Below are positions 1 to 8,062 of a stretch of DNA of 64,000 nt, in pieces (the first letter of the stretch is position 1; each line of letters opens with the position of its first letter). The position numbers and the translations under genes are program-made. Location of the stretch: positions 1 to 64,000 of the forward strand of contig JBDNYM010000005.1 of NCBI GenBank assembly GCA_047722305.1. Reading direction: 5' to 3'. The stretch is from JAKVJE01 sp047722305. Lineage in GTDB: Bacteria; Actinomycetota; Actinomycetes; Actinomycetales; Microbacteriaceae. The notes beneath the pieces are model-generated. The model searched no databases, was not told the DNA's origin, and saw only the letters and a list, made by a program, of their open reading frames with translations.

Positions 1-290
1 CCACCCCGCCCACCCCGGAGGAGATCCGCGCCGCCGGCAAGCGCGGAGATTTCGACGCCCTTCGCGCCGACATCGACCGCAGCGCCTACTCGCTGCGCCG
101 CAGCCTCATCGAGCTGCAGGCCAAGCTTCCCCCGGTGAAGACCGTGCGCCTGCTGGGCCGCATCGCCAGTGTCACCGCGGCCCTCGCCACCGTCGCGCTC
201 ACGCTGCTCGCCGTGCAGCGCCGCTTCCGCCGTCGACAGCAGGAGCGCGACGTCAAGAAGGCCCTCAAGGCACTGCGGGCAGACAAGTAA
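1..290 (+). CDS. C-terminal part of a small membrane-anchored hypothetical protein
   Basis: An open frame runs in from the left edge (codons start at base 3) and stops with TAA at 288-290, giving 95 residues of the C-terminus. It opens with a charged helix (TPEEIRAAGKRGDFDALRAD), followed by one clear hydrophobic segment (VTAALATVALTLLAVQ) and a very basic tail ending KKALKALRADK, so a single-pass protein with a cytoplasmic basic tail is likely. I do not recognise the family; a loose resemblance to DUF3618-like proteins is only a guess. The start lies outside the window. Confidence 0.55.
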   Translation, partial: TPPTPEEIRAAGKRGDFDALRADIDRSAYSLRRSLIELQAKLPPVKTVRLLGRIASVTAALATVALTLLAVQRRFRRRQQERDVKKALKALRADK

Positions 291-321
291 GTGACAGGAC
301 CGGCCTGCATCCCGGCAGGCG

Positions 322-351
322 GTGACCGGGCGGACCCACGTGCGCTATGCT
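322..351 (+). promoter_or_regulatory. Predicted promoter of the trp leader/trpB2 transcript
   Basis: GTGACC at 322-327 and TATGCT at 346-351 are separated by 18 bases. A TATGCT box seven bases before the GTG at 359 places the transcription start on or next to that GTG, so the leader peptide would be read from a leaderless end. This is inferred from spacing only. Confidence 0.45.
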
Positions 352-358
352 CGGTCAC

Positions 359-394
359 GTGCAGATCAATACCGAGTGGTGGCGCGCCGACTGA
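359..394 (+). CDS. Tryptophan-rich leader peptide (trpL-like), 11 residues
   Basis: A short reading frame GTG...TGA encodes MQINTEWWRAD, with tandem TGG TGG codons at 377-382. The Trp codons sit inside the 5' arm of a stem-loop (373-411), the arrangement expected for ribosome-stalling attenuation. The predicted -10 box ends seven bases upstream of the GTG, so initiation would be leaderless. Too short to be recognised by homology; the case rests on codon content, position in front of a tryptophan-synthase-like gene and the surrounding RNA folds. Confidence 0.6.
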   Translation: MQINTEWWRAD

Positions 395-449
395 CGGCGC
401 CCGTCCACTCGCACGATTTCAAGGCGCCGCCCCGAGGGGAGACGCCTTT
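373..449 (+). promoter_or_regulatory. Candidate tryptophan attenuator upstream of trpB2
   Basis: Three mutually exclusive pairings can be drawn by hand. Segment 1:2 pairs CGAGTGG (373-379) with CCACTCG (405-411) plus GGCGC (381-385) with GCGCC (397-401). Segment 2:3 pairs CGGCGCC (395-401) with GGCGCCG (423-429). Segment 3:4 pairs AAGGCG (421-426) with CGCCTT (443-448), enclosing CCCC/GGGG and followed only by a short T run, as a terminator-like hairpin. A ribosome held on the Trp codons would block 1:2, allow 2:3 and thereby prevent 3:4. This matches classic trp attenuation; folding energies were not computed. Confidence 0.6.
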
Positions 450-515
450 CGCATATCAGTTCCTCCCCTGTCCGGCGTCCGGATCACATCCCGCACTGAC
501 GAACTGGAGGACACC

Positions 516-1865
516 ATGTCAGACCCCACTGCAGGCCCCACGGCCGGCTTCGACTCGACCACGAGCGAGCCGCCGGTGATCGAGAGCCCGACCACGCACA
601 TCCCGACGCACTACCTCAACATCGTCCCCGACTTCCCGACCGCCCCGGCACCCATGCTCAACCCGGCCACTCGCCAGCCGGTGACCGCTGAGGATCTGGC
701 CCCGCTGTTCGCGAGCGCCCTGGTCGAGCAGGAGCTGTCGACCGAGCCCGAGATCGAGATCCCGGCCGCGGTGCGCGAGGCGTACGCCACCTACCGGCCG
801 ACGCCGTTCATCCGCGCCACCGGCCTGGAGCGGGCGCTCGGCACCAGGTCGCGCATCTACTTCAAGTACGAGGGGGCCAGCCCGCTGGGATCGCACAAGC
901 TCAACTCGGCGCTCGCGCAGGCCTACTACAACAAGCTCGACGGCGTCGCCAAGCTCACCACCGAGACCGGCGCCGGGCAGTGGGGCTCCGCCCTGGCCGC
1001 GGCGGGCGCCCGCTTCGGGCTCGAGGTGGAGGTGTTCCAGGTGCGCGCCTCCTACGAGCAGAAGCCGTACCGCCGCTACCTGATGGAGACCTACGGCGCC
1101 ACGCTGCACGCCAGCCCCTCCGACCTCACCGAGTCGGGACGGCGGATGCGCGAGCAGTTCCCAGACACCACCGGGTCGCTCGGGATGGCCATCAGCGAGG
1201 CGGTCGAGGTGGCCGTCCGCTCCGGGGGCAAAGCCCACTATGCCCTGGGGTCCGTGCTGAACCAGGTGCTGCTGCACCAGACCGTCATCGGGCAGGAGGC
1301 CGTGGACCAGCTCTCGCAGTTGGAGCCGGGCGGCGCGGATGTCGTCTTCGGCTGCGTGGGCGGCGGGTCGAACTTCGGCGGACTCGTGTTCCCGTTCCTG
1401 CGCGAGGTGCTGCACGGGCATGCCAAGACGCAGTTCGTGGCCGCCGAGCCGGAAGCCTGCCCGTCGATCACCCAGGGCGAGTTCCGCTACGACGCCGGCG
1501 ACGTGGCCGGGCTCACCCCGCTGATGAAGATGTACACGCTGGGGCGCGACTTCGTGCCCAGCCCCATCCACGCCGGCGGGCTGCGCTACCACGGCATGTC
1601 GCCGCTGATCAGCCACGCCGTGCACGAGGGCTACATCAACGCCGTCGCCGTGGGACAGCTCGACACCTTCGCCGCCGGCGTGCTCACCGCCCGCTCGCAG
1701 GGCATCCTGCCCGCCCCCGAATCGACGCACGCGCTCGCCGCCGCCATCGACTATGTGAAGCATGAGAGCGAGCCGCGCGTCGTGGTGATCGGGGTGTCCG
1801 GGCACGGCCAGCTCGACCTGCCCTCCTACGAGAAGTACCTGCACGGGGAGCTCAAGCAGGCATAG
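516..1865 (+). CDS. trpB2: TrpB2-type tryptophan synthase beta subunit-like PLP enzyme
   Basis: 449 residues from the ATG at 516, chosen because CTGGAGG lies just upstream and the family's N-terminal region begins here; an in-frame upstream extension to 291 would run through the leader hairpins. GSHKLNSALAQ carries the PLP lysine (about residue 128), TETGAGQWGSALA follows, and GCVGGGSNFGG is the glycine-rich phosphate loop. These belong to the TrpB-like (TrpB2) branch of fold-type II PLP enzymes, which condense indole with serine or phosphoserine. No trpA is adjacent, so it probably rescues free indole or works as a stand-alone synthase. The Trp-codon leader upstream supports a role in tryptophan supply. 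Confidence 0.9.
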   Translation: MSDPTAGPTAGFDSTTSEPPVIESPTTHIPTHYLNIVPDFPTAPAPMLNPATRQPVTAEDLAPLFASALVEQELSTEPEIEIPAAVREAYATYRPTPFIRATGLERALGTRSRIYFKYEGASPLGSHKLNSALAQAYYNKLDGVAKLTTETGAGQWGSALAAAGARFGLEVEVFQVRASYEQKPYRRYLMETYGATLHASPSDLTESGRRMREQFPDTTGSLGMAISEAVEVAVRSGGKAHYALGSVLNQVLLHQTVIGQEAVDQLSQLEPGGADVVFGCVGGGSNFGGLVFPFLREVLHGHAKTQFVAAEPEACPSITQGEFRYDAGDVAGLTPLMKMYTLGRDFVPSPIHAGGLRYHGMSPLISHAVHEGYINAVAVGQLDTFAAGVLTARSQGILPAPESTHALAAAIDYVKHESEPRVVVIGVSGHGQLDLPSYEKYLHGELKQA

Positions 1866-1947
1866 GACGCTGCGCGCCGCCGGCGTGAGGATGGACCGCT
1901 CCCGTCTCACCGCAGCAGAGTGACGGCGACCCCGAGAAATCAGACGG

Positions 1948-2622
1948 TCAGGCGGGCCGTCGCAGTCCCCCCTCTTCGCGCTCCGTGAGTTGCGCCACCG
2001 GCGTCGCACACGATTCGCCCTTCCATGCTTCGACACCTTCACGGATGGCGAGCCCGGCGATGAGCAGGCCGGCGACGGGATCGGCCCAGGACCATCCCAG
2101 CAGCGCGTTGAGCAGCAGCCCGGCGAGCACGGCGCCGGACAGGTAGCTGCAGGTGAGGGTCTGCTTCGAGTCGGAGACGGCGGAGGCCGAGCCGAGTTTG
2201 GTGCCGACGCGCCGCTCGGCCCAGCTGAACAGGGGCATGATGACCAGGCTGGCGATGGTCAGGCCGATGCCCACGGGGCTGTGCTCGGCGGCTTTCGCCC
2301 CGGCGAGCCCGAGGATCGAGTCGGCCGTCACGTAGACGGCGAGGGCGAAGAACGAGCACGCGATGACTCGCAGAGCGGCTTTCTCGCGCGCCTCCGGGTC
2401 GCGGCCGGCAAACTGCCACGCCACGGCGGCCGCCGAGAGGACCTCGATGACGGAATCCAGACCGAAGGCGATCAGCGCGGACGACGAGGCCACGGTCCCC
2501 GCCGCGATGGCGACGACCGCCTCGACCACGTTGTAGGCGATGGTGCCGGCGACGATCCAGCGGATGCGGCGCTGCAGCGTCCCGATCCGCGCCGGCTCCG
2601 GCAGTGCCCCGGCGACACTCAC
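1948..2622 (-). CDS. Cation diffusion facilitator-like metal efflux protein
   Basis: 224 residues, almost entirely hydrophobic, with about six membrane segments and the CDF-type acidic sites FGLDSVIEV in the second helix and SDSKQTLTCSYLS in the fifth. It lacks the long cytoplasmic C-terminal domain of full CDF proteins, so it belongs to the short form. The start overlaps the stop of the CmtR-like regulator by 4 bases (ATGA), so the two are one operon and the likely substrate is the metal that regulator senses (Cd, Pb or Zn). Substrate is inferred from context only. Confidence 0.85.
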   Translation of the reverse strand: MSVAGALPEPARIGTLQRRIRWIVAGTIAYNVVEAVVAIAAGTVASSSALIAFGLDSVIEVLSAAAVAWQFAGRDPEAREKAALRVIACSFFALAVYVTADSILGLAGAKAAEHSPVGIGLTIASLVIMPLFSWAERRVGTKLGSASAVSDSKQTLTCSYLSGAVLAGLLLNALLGWSWADPVAGLLIAGLAIREGVEAWKGESCATPVAQLTEREEGGLRRPA

Positions 2623-2984
2623 GATTCGCTCACCTCGGCGGCGCCCTCCTCAGCGCCGGCATCCTTCGCGCCGTCGTACGCGCAGCCATCGGCGTCGATC
2701 GCCAGCGTGACTTCCAACAGCTGGCCGAGGGCGGCGGCGAGGTGCGGGTCGGCGATCTCGTAGCGCGTGCGGCGTCCCTCCGGGGTGGCCGCGACCAGCC
2801 CGCATCCCCGCAGGCAGGCGAGGTGGTTGGACACGTTCGTCCGCCCGATCCCGAGGTCCCGGGCCAGCTCGGCCGGGTATCCGGGCGCGGCGAGCAGAGC
2901 CAGCAGGATGCGGGAGCGGGTCGGGTCCGCGATGGCCTTCCCCAGCCGCCGCAGGGCGTCGAATTGGTTCACTTTCGTCAGCAT
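2619..2984 (-). CDS. cmtR: CmtR-like ArsR-family cadmium/lead-sensing repressor
   Basis: 121 residues with an ArsR winged helix. The opening MLTKVNQFDALRRLGKAI, the core DPTRSRILLALL, the recognition helix region TNVSNHLACLRGCGLV and the tail AIDADGC follow mycobacterial CmtR closely. The two cysteines of CLRGC and the C-terminal cysteine after AIDAD correspond to the CmtR Cd/Pb ligands. I chose the ATG at 2984 by this match; an in-frame ATG at 2999 adds five residues. Neither has a good ribosome-binding site. A dyad covers the start, so autorepression is likely. It probably controls the efflux gene it overlaps. Confidence 0.88.
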   Translation of the reverse strand: MLTKVNQFDALRRLGKAIADPTRSRILLALLAAPGYPAELARDLGIGRTNVSNHLACLRGCGLVAATPEGRRTRYEIADPHLAAALGQLLEVTLAIDADGCAYDGAKDAGAEEGAAEVSES

Positions 2985-2992
2985 ACGCTGAC
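2977..2992 (-). promoter_or_regulatory. Candidate CmtR operator
   Basis: GTCAGCATACGCTGAC on the plus strand has perfect 6-base arms (GTCAGC/GCTGAC) around four bases. It overlaps the start codon of the cmtR-like gene and lies just downstream of the alternative start, a position suited to autorepression. No binding data; symmetry and location are the only evidence. Confidence 0.4.
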
Positions 2993-3109
2993 TATACATC
3001 CGATCGTGACCTATCAGTGAGGCGGGATACGGGCGGGAATATGCGCCCTTCCGGCCAGCGCGCTCCGGAGGATGCGCACCTCCTCCGCGCCCCGCATAGA
3101 CTCGGCCCC

Positions 3110-3598
3110 ATGTCTGCGTCTGCACCGCACACCTACTCGCTGCGCGTCCGCTGGACGGGCGCGCGCGGCACGGGCACCACGTCCTACCGCTCGTACGGCC
3201 GCGACCATGTGGTCACCGCCGCCGGGCTGCCGCCGATCGCCGGCTCGGCGGACCGTCCCTTCCACGGCGACGCCGACCGCTGGAACCCGGAGCTGCTGTT
3301 CATCGCCTCACTCGCCGAGTGCCACATGCTCACCTATCTGCACCTCGCGACCCGGGCCGGCGTGGTCGTGACCGGCTACGTGGACGACGCCGGCGGCGAG
3401 CTGCGCCTCGACCCGGACGGCGTCGGCGGCCGGATGACACGGGTGATGCTGCGCCCCACGGTGACGGTCACCGCCGAGTCGGACGCCGAGGTGGCGCGCT
3501 CGCTGCACGACAGAGTGCCGGCGCTGTGCTTCATCGCGCGGTCGGTGAGCGTGCCCATCGAACACCAGGTCACGGTGGTGCGCGCGCAGGCCGCTTAA
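3110..3598 (+). CDS. OsmC-family peroxide-reducing protein
   Basis: 162 residues from the ATG at 3110 (MSASAPHTYSLRVRWTG). The two OsmC/Ohr cysteines are visible in ECHMLTYLHLA and ALCFIARSV, with the intervening beta/alpha core typical of the family. OsmC/Ohr proteins reduce organic hydroperoxides by a cysteine-based mechanism, usually recycled by lipoyl proteins. It is transcribed divergently from the cmtR operon and appears monocistronic. The start is preferred over the in-frame ATG at 3017 because the OsmC fold begins at YSLRVRW. Confidence 0.88.
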   Translation: MSASAPHTYSLRVRWTGARGTGTTSYRSYGRDHVVTAAGLPPIAGSADRPFHGDADRWNPELLFIASLAECHMLTYLHLATRAGVVVTGYVDDAGGELRLDPDGVGGRMTRVMLRPTVTVTAESDAEVARSLHDRVPALCFIARSVSVPIEHQVTVVRAQAA

Positions 3599-4064
3599 CT
3601 GCGGCGAGACCGGACTGAGCGAGGCCCGCTGCCGCGCGTCAACGAGAGGCCCGTTCCGAAGAACCATCGATCAGCATCCCGTCACCTCGAGGTCAGAATA
3701 CAAGCGGCACGATCCTCTGCCCACGGCAGGAAGACACGAACGATCCGCGGCCAATGAAGCGGCGACCCGCCGGTAGGCGACGCAGACGGGTCCGGGTCAG
3801 CATGCGCGAAGTTCGTCAAGATCAGCGGGTTGGCGGGCTTGGAACGGACCGTTCCGAGGCGGTCGGTCACGTCACGGGCGAAGAGGGTGCGGCAGCGCTG
3901 CCCGAACGCACCGGGCATCGTCCGCACGGCTCAGCGGAGGCCCACATGCACAACTCGTCTCAGACTGTTCACAAGCTGTGCCGAACGGGAGAGTGCGGTG
4001 GGGATCGTCTGGGAGACGGGAAGGATCCATCGATACTCTCCGATCGGCGGCGGAGAATGCCGGC
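3599..4064. other. 466-base gap with no recognisable gene
   Basis: Short frames exist on both strands (104 residues from 3754 plus; 81 residues from 3927 minus), but neither has recognisable domain content or a convincing start. The last ~60 bases hold the ribosome-binding site (GGAGA) of the reductase gene at 4065. I see no RNA gene here; it may be eroded coding sequence. Confidence 0.4.
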
Positions 4065-5483
4065 ATGACCGCAGCCCCCGTCTCACGCTCCACGGCCCGG
4101 CCCCGCGGGGCCGCCGCCCCGATCGGCCCGTACTCCCGCTGGTGGTGGGCCGGGGCGATCCTCGTCGTCTGGGCCACGAGCCTCTTCGTCCTCGCGCTCT
4201 GGGTCTCCGGCGGCGGCGTGCAGACGCTGTGGGGCGGTCCGGGGTCCGCCCTCACCTCCCTGGGACGGATCACCGGGCTCGGCGCCGCGAACCTGCTGCT
4301 CTTGCAGGTCGTCTTCATGGCCCGCGTGCCGGTGCTCGAGCGCGGATTCGGGCACGACGCCCTGACCCGCTGGCACCGCTGGCTCGGGTTCTGGTCGTTC
4401 TGGCTCATGCTCGCGCATATCGCGCTCATCGTCGCCGGGTACGCCGTCGCCGGGCGCAGCGACTACTGGGCGCAGCTGTGGGACATGATCTGGAACTTCC
4501 CCGGGATGCTGCTGGCGGCCGTCGGCACCCTGCTGCTCGTCGGCATCGTCGCCGTCTCGCTGCGCGCGGCCCGCCACCGCCTGCGCTACGAGAACTGGCA
4601 CCTGCTGCACCTGTACGCGTACGTCGGCGTCGGGCTGGCCCTCCCCCATCAGCTCTGGTCGGGGGCGGACTTCACCGCCTCGGCAGCCGCCGCGGTCTTC
4701 TGGTGGACGCTGTGGGCCGCGGCCGCCGCCGCAGTCGTCGTCTACCGGATCGTCGTGCCGCTGGTCCGCTCAGCCCGGGCCGGGCTGCGGGTAGCGGCGG
4801 TGCGGCCGGACGGCTCCCGCGGAGCGACGGTCACCGTGCACGGGCGCCGGCTGGGCACGCTCGGCGTCCGCCCGGGCCAGTTCTTCGTGTGGCGCTTCCT
4901 CGACGGCCCCGGCTGGACCCGCGGCCACCCATTCTCCATCTCCGCCGCGCCGTCCGGCGACCGACTGCAGATCACCGCGCGCATCGTCGGCGACGGAACG
5001 CGGCGGCTGACCCGCCTGCGCCCCGGGACCCGGGTGCTGATCGAGGGCCCGTACGGCACGCTCGCGGCGCATCGCCGCAGCGGATCCCGCCTGCTGCTGC
5101 TCGCCGCCGGGGCCGGCGTCGCCCCCATCGTCTCGCTCCTGGAGGCGATGCCCTTCCGCCCGCGCCAGGCCCTGCTGGTCGTCCGCGACACCGCGAAGGA
5201 GGAGTCCCTGCTCGTGCCCGAGATCGACCGGCTGGCCGCCGAGCGCGGGCTCGCAGTGGTCCGCATGCCCGGGCACCGGGCGGACACCGCTTCCAGCTGG
5301 CTCTCCTCCGAATACCGGGGCTGGGACGGCGCCGACGCGATCCGCTCGATGCTGCCAGGGTCGCTCGCCGACGCCGACGCGTACGTCTGCGGTCCGCCGC
5401 GGTGGATGGCGTCCGCCGTGACCGATCTGAAGCGCGCGGGCTTCAGGCGCGAGCGCATCCACCAGGAGGCCTTCGGCGTCTGA
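4065..5483 (+). CDS. Ferric reductase-like transmembrane flavoprotein
   Basis: 472 residues. The first ~220 form six membrane helices with paired histidines (TRWHRWLGFWSFWLMLAHIA and NWHLLHLYAYVG) typical of a heme-binding ferric-reductase/NOX-like core. The remainder is a ferredoxin-NADP reductase module: GHPFSISAAP for FAD, GAGVAPIVSLLE for the nucleotide, and CGPP near the end. It would carry electrons from NAD(P)H through FAD and heme across the membrane. The next two genes encode an FMN-carrying exported protein and the enzyme that attaches FMN, so its likely acceptor is extracytosolic flavin rather than iron directly. Start at 4065 has GGAGA ten bases upstream. Confidence 0.88.
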   Translation: MTAAPVSRSTARPRGAAAPIGPYSRWWWAGAILVVWATSLFVLALWVSGGGVQTLWGGPGSALTSLGRITGLGAANLLLLQVVFMARVPVLERGFGHDALTRWHRWLGFWSFWLMLAHIALIVAGYAVAGRSDYWAQLWDMIWNFPGMLLAAVGTLLLVGIVAVSLRAARHRLRYENWHLLHLYAYVGVGLALPHQLWSGADFTASAAAAVFWWTLWAAAAAAVVVYRIVVPLVRSARAGLRVAAVRPDGSRGATVTVHGRRLGTLGVRPGQFFVWRFLDGPGWTRGHPFSISAAPSGDRLQITARIVGDGTRRLTRLRPGTRVLIEGPYGTLAAHRRSGSRLLLLAAGAGVAPIVSLLEAMPFRPRQALLVVRDTAKEESLLVPEIDRLAAERGLAVVRMPGHRADTASSWLSSEYRGWDGADAIRSMLPGSLADADAYVCGPPRWMASAVTDLKRAGFRRERIHQEAFGV

Positions 5484-5560
5484 GTGAATCGGCTGAGATG
5501 ACGGGGCGCCATCCGCCCCGTCATCCGTCCAACACATCGAAAGTAAGGAATGCAGACACT

Positions 5561-6034
5561 ATGAGGAAGATCATCCTCGCCCTGCTGGGCACTCTCAGCG
5601 GGCTCGTTCTCCTGTTCAGCTATCACACGTCGACCGATCAGCAGACCACGTCGGCTGCAAGCTCTGGGGCGGTGCCGACGGGGGCCGCGTCGCCGGGTGG
5701 TTCAGTCACGTCGTCAGCCGCGCCGGCCGCGTCCACAAGCGCCTCCGAGACATTCCAGGACGGCACCTACACCGGCGCCGCCGCCGACACCAGGTGGGGC
5801 ACCGTCCAGGTGGAGATCACCGTCTCCGGCGGGAGGATCGCCTCTGCCCGGACGGTGCGGCAGCCCGACGGGAACAGCCGGGACCAGGAGATCAACAGCT
5901 CGGCCGTCCCGCAGCTCAACTCCGAGGTCGTCAGCGCGCAGAGCGCCTCCATCGACATGGTGTCCGGAGCGACAGTCACCAGCACGGGATACGTGCAGTC
6001 GCTCCAGTCGGCGATCGATCAGGCGAAGGCGTGA
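5561..6034 (+). CDS. Exported FMN-binding domain protein, predicted flavinylated
   Basis: 157 residues. An N-terminal membrane/signal segment (MRKIILALLGTLSGLVLLFS) is followed by a Ser/Ala/Thr-rich linker (about 25-65) and an FMN_bind domain. The attachment motif DMVSGAT ends at Thr138, the residue to which ApbE couples FMN by phosphoester bond. The gene sits between the transmembrane reductase and apbE, overlapping the latter (stop TGA at 6032-6034, GTG at 6031). It most likely relays electrons on the outer face of the membrane. The shape matches FMN-binding partners in flavin-based extracytosolic electron transfer. Confidence 0.88.
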   Translation: MRKIILALLGTLSGLVLLFSYHTSTDQQTTSAASSGAVPTGAASPGGSVTSSAAPAASTSASETFQDGTYTGAAADTRWGTVQVEITVSGGRIASARTVRQPDGNSRDQEINSSAVPQLNSEVVSAQSASIDMVSGATVTSTGYVQSLQSAIDQAKA

Positions 6035-6906
6035 GCGCCGCACCGGCCGCCCGACGCGCGCCCCACCCCTTCGACCGCGTCCGCGAGCGCACCCGGAGGA
6101 TGACCCGCGTCGCCCAGGTCATGGGCCTGCCGGTGAGCATCCACATTCACATCGCCGCCGACGCCGGATCACCCGCTGATCGTCTCCGTCTCGCCGCGGA
6201 CACCTTCTTCGCCGAGCTTCGCGACATGGACGCGATGTTCTCGCCGTTCCGCCCCGACTCCGCAGTATCGCTGGTGGGCGCCGGACGCCTGCGACTGGAT
6301 GAGGCTCCTCCCGCCGTGCGGGAGGTCGCCCAGGCATGCGCGCGCTACGAGTGCATCACCGGGGGATGCTTCTCCGCGCACTGGCGCGGGCCGTTCGACC
6401 CCACCGGGTATGTCAAAGGCTGGGCCGTGGAGCGCGCGTTCGAACGCCACCTCGCACCGCTCGCCGATGCCGAGCCGGCGGTGGTCGCCGTCGGGGCGAA
6501 TGCGGGCGGCGACATGCAGCTGCGCACCGCCGCCGGCCGCGACTGGGAGTGGCACGTCGCCATCTCGGACCCGGAGGTCCCAGGAAGCACCATCGCATCG
6601 CTGAACATTCGCGACGGCGCGGTGGCCACCTCCGGCTTTGCCGCGCGCGGGCGGCACATCCTCGACCCCCGCACCGGAGCGCCCTGTGCCACCGTTGCCT
6701 CGGCCACCATCGTCGGGACGCACCTGACCGAGGCCGACGTCTGGGCCACCGCCGCGGTGGTCGCAGGATTCGACGACCTGCGCTGGGTCGCGAAGGCGAC
6801 GTCCACCTCCGGGCTGCTCGTCGCACCCGGCGGCGCCACCCGCCGATGGTCCCACGGCGCCGAGGTCTCTCCTGATGACGTCCGGCGCGCACAGCCCCGT
6901 CGGTGA
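6031..6906 (+). CDS. apbE: FAD:protein FMN transferase ApbE
   Basis: 291 residues from the GTG at 6031, which overlaps the preceding stop by four bases; an ATG at 6100 with an adjacent GGAGG is an alternative giving 268 residues. ApbE signatures are present: TGYVKGWAVERA, SGFAARGRHILDPRTG and TEADVWATAA, including the Mg-binding acidic positions. ApbE cleaves FAD and transfers FMN to Thr/Ser in the motif found in the preceding gene product. No obvious lipoprotein signal is visible, so it may act on the cytosolic side before export; that is unusual for the family but not unknown. Confidence 0.88.
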   Translation: MSAAPAARRAPHPFDRVRERTRRMTRVAQVMGLPVSIHIHIAADAGSPADRLRLAADTFFAELRDMDAMFSPFRPDSAVSLVGAGRLRLDEAPPAVREVAQACARYECITGGCFSAHWRGPFDPTGYVKGWAVERAFERHLAPLADAEPAVVAVGANAGGDMQLRTAAGRDWEWHVAISDPEVPGSTIASLNIRDGAVATSGFAARGRHILDPRTGAPCATVASATIVGTHLTEADVWATAAVVAGFDDLRWVAKATSTSGLLVAPGGATRRWSHGAEVSPDDVRRAQPRR

Positions 6907-7426
6907 CGTTGAAATCTCGCAGCGTTCGAAGGCGGACCACGAGAAGCTCCGCCGCCAGTGACTCCAGTGGGGAAAGGCTCGTGGGCGGGCTGATTACAGG
7001 CGAGACGGCAAACGGTGGCCCAGGTCGGCCGCGGCTGGCTCATCCAGACGAGCTCGATCACCACGGGGTCGGGCGCGCGCCAGGGGTCTGGTTGTGACCG
7101 CGACGGGCGCGGCTGCACCCGGACGACGGCTCGCCGATCTGATGCTCACCACCGTCGACGTGCACCCGAACACCGAACTGCTCACCGCTGCGGGTCCGGC
7201 ACCGGACCGGGCGGAGCGGTGTGTGCCGACGAGCGTATGCACACCAGGCTGACCGTTGCCGACCTCGCCGACCTCGCCGGCCTCAACTCCCTGGGACCAG
7301 CTCCAGACGGCATCCCAGCGGCGGGAGCACGAGCGGCGCACCCCAGGATCACGCTCTCTGTGAGCCGTCTGAGCCCGGAACCCGCACAGTGGCACGCACA
7401 GTTTCCACTCCGAGAAAGGACCGCTG
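6907..7426. other. 520-base gap; only unassigned short frames
   Basis: A 52-residue frame starting GTG at 7094 (MTATGAAAPGRRLADLM...) ends near 7250 and resembles nothing I recognise. A second frame nearby contains RLTVADLADLAGL, loosely like the start of a PucR-type regulator, but without the rest of that protein. The region may be a relic. The last bases carry GAGAAAGG, a ribosome-binding site for the gene at 7427. Confidence 0.35.
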
Positions 7427-7918
7427 ATGCTCGGATTCTTCGGCGACCTGCCCTGGCACCCCCTGATCGTGCACGCCGTGGTGGTGATCGGCCCACTCAC
7501 GGCCCTCGCCGCGATCGCCTACGCCTGGGCCGCACGGATGTGGCGCGTCCGTCTCTTCTGGCCTGTGCTGGTCGGTGCCGTCGTCACCGGCGCCGCGGCA
7601 CTGCTCGCGGATCGAAGCGGCGAATGGCTGCTGCAACGGCTCGGGCAGCGCGACCCCGGCGACCGGACGCTGGCGACGGCACACGGACAACTCGGATCGA
7701 TCGCCGCCAGAGGCTCCGTCGCCTTCGCAGTCGGCCTCATCGTCTGCCTGTTCTGGCTGCTCCCGGCCCGCAGAGAGCCCCTATCCGCGCGCCAAATCCA
7801 CGGAGTGCTCCTCCTCACCGTGCGCGTCGCGGTCACTGCGGCGTCCGCAGGACTCATCGTCGTCATTGTCCTGGCCGGACACAGTGGGACTGCCGCGGTG
7901 TGGAACGGGCGTCTATGA
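7427..7918 (+). CDS. DUF2231-family membrane protein
   Basis: 163 residues with four predicted membrane helices. The N-terminal WHPLIVHAVVVIGPL is the signature of the DUF2231 family, in which a His-Pro and a second His lie at the start of the first helix. GAGAAAGGA precedes the ATG by a normal distance. Biochemical role in the family is unknown; some relatives occur with heme or redox membrane proteins. It reads in the same direction as the flavin-transfer genes upstream but is separated by 520 bases. Confidence 0.8.
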   Translation: MLGFFGDLPWHPLIVHAVVVIGPLTALAAIAYAWAARMWRVRLFWPVLVGAVVTGAAALLADRSGEWLLQRLGQRDPGDRTLATAHGQLGSIAARGSVAFAVGLIVCLFWLLPARREPLSARQIHGVLLLTVRVAVTAASAGLIVVIVLAGHSGTAAVWNGRL

Positions 7919-8062
7919 GCCACTGGACGACGCAACGGACCGCCGCAGCCAGCGGTCGATCCTTAGGCAGCCCACCCTTGCTGGCAGCCGTCGGACGGTT
8001 TTTCTAGCATGGAGGGATGCCTCACGCCCCGCAGGACGGGCCGGCAGAAGAACGGCGGAAAC

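Noticed and set aside
291..515. N-terminal extension of trpB2 to 291
   Set aside because: Would translate through the leader hairpins and terminator; the ATG at 516 has a good ribosome-binding site and the family's N-terminus.
519..2042. 507-residue minus-strand reading frame opposite trpB2
   Set aside because: Arg/Gly/Pro/His-rich translation without motifs; a mirror of the strongly biased third positions of trpB2.
7978..8000. Intrinsic terminator (CCGTCGGACGG followed by TTTTT)
   Set aside because: Stem of only four base pairs; it also overlaps the probable promoter of the VIT gene.
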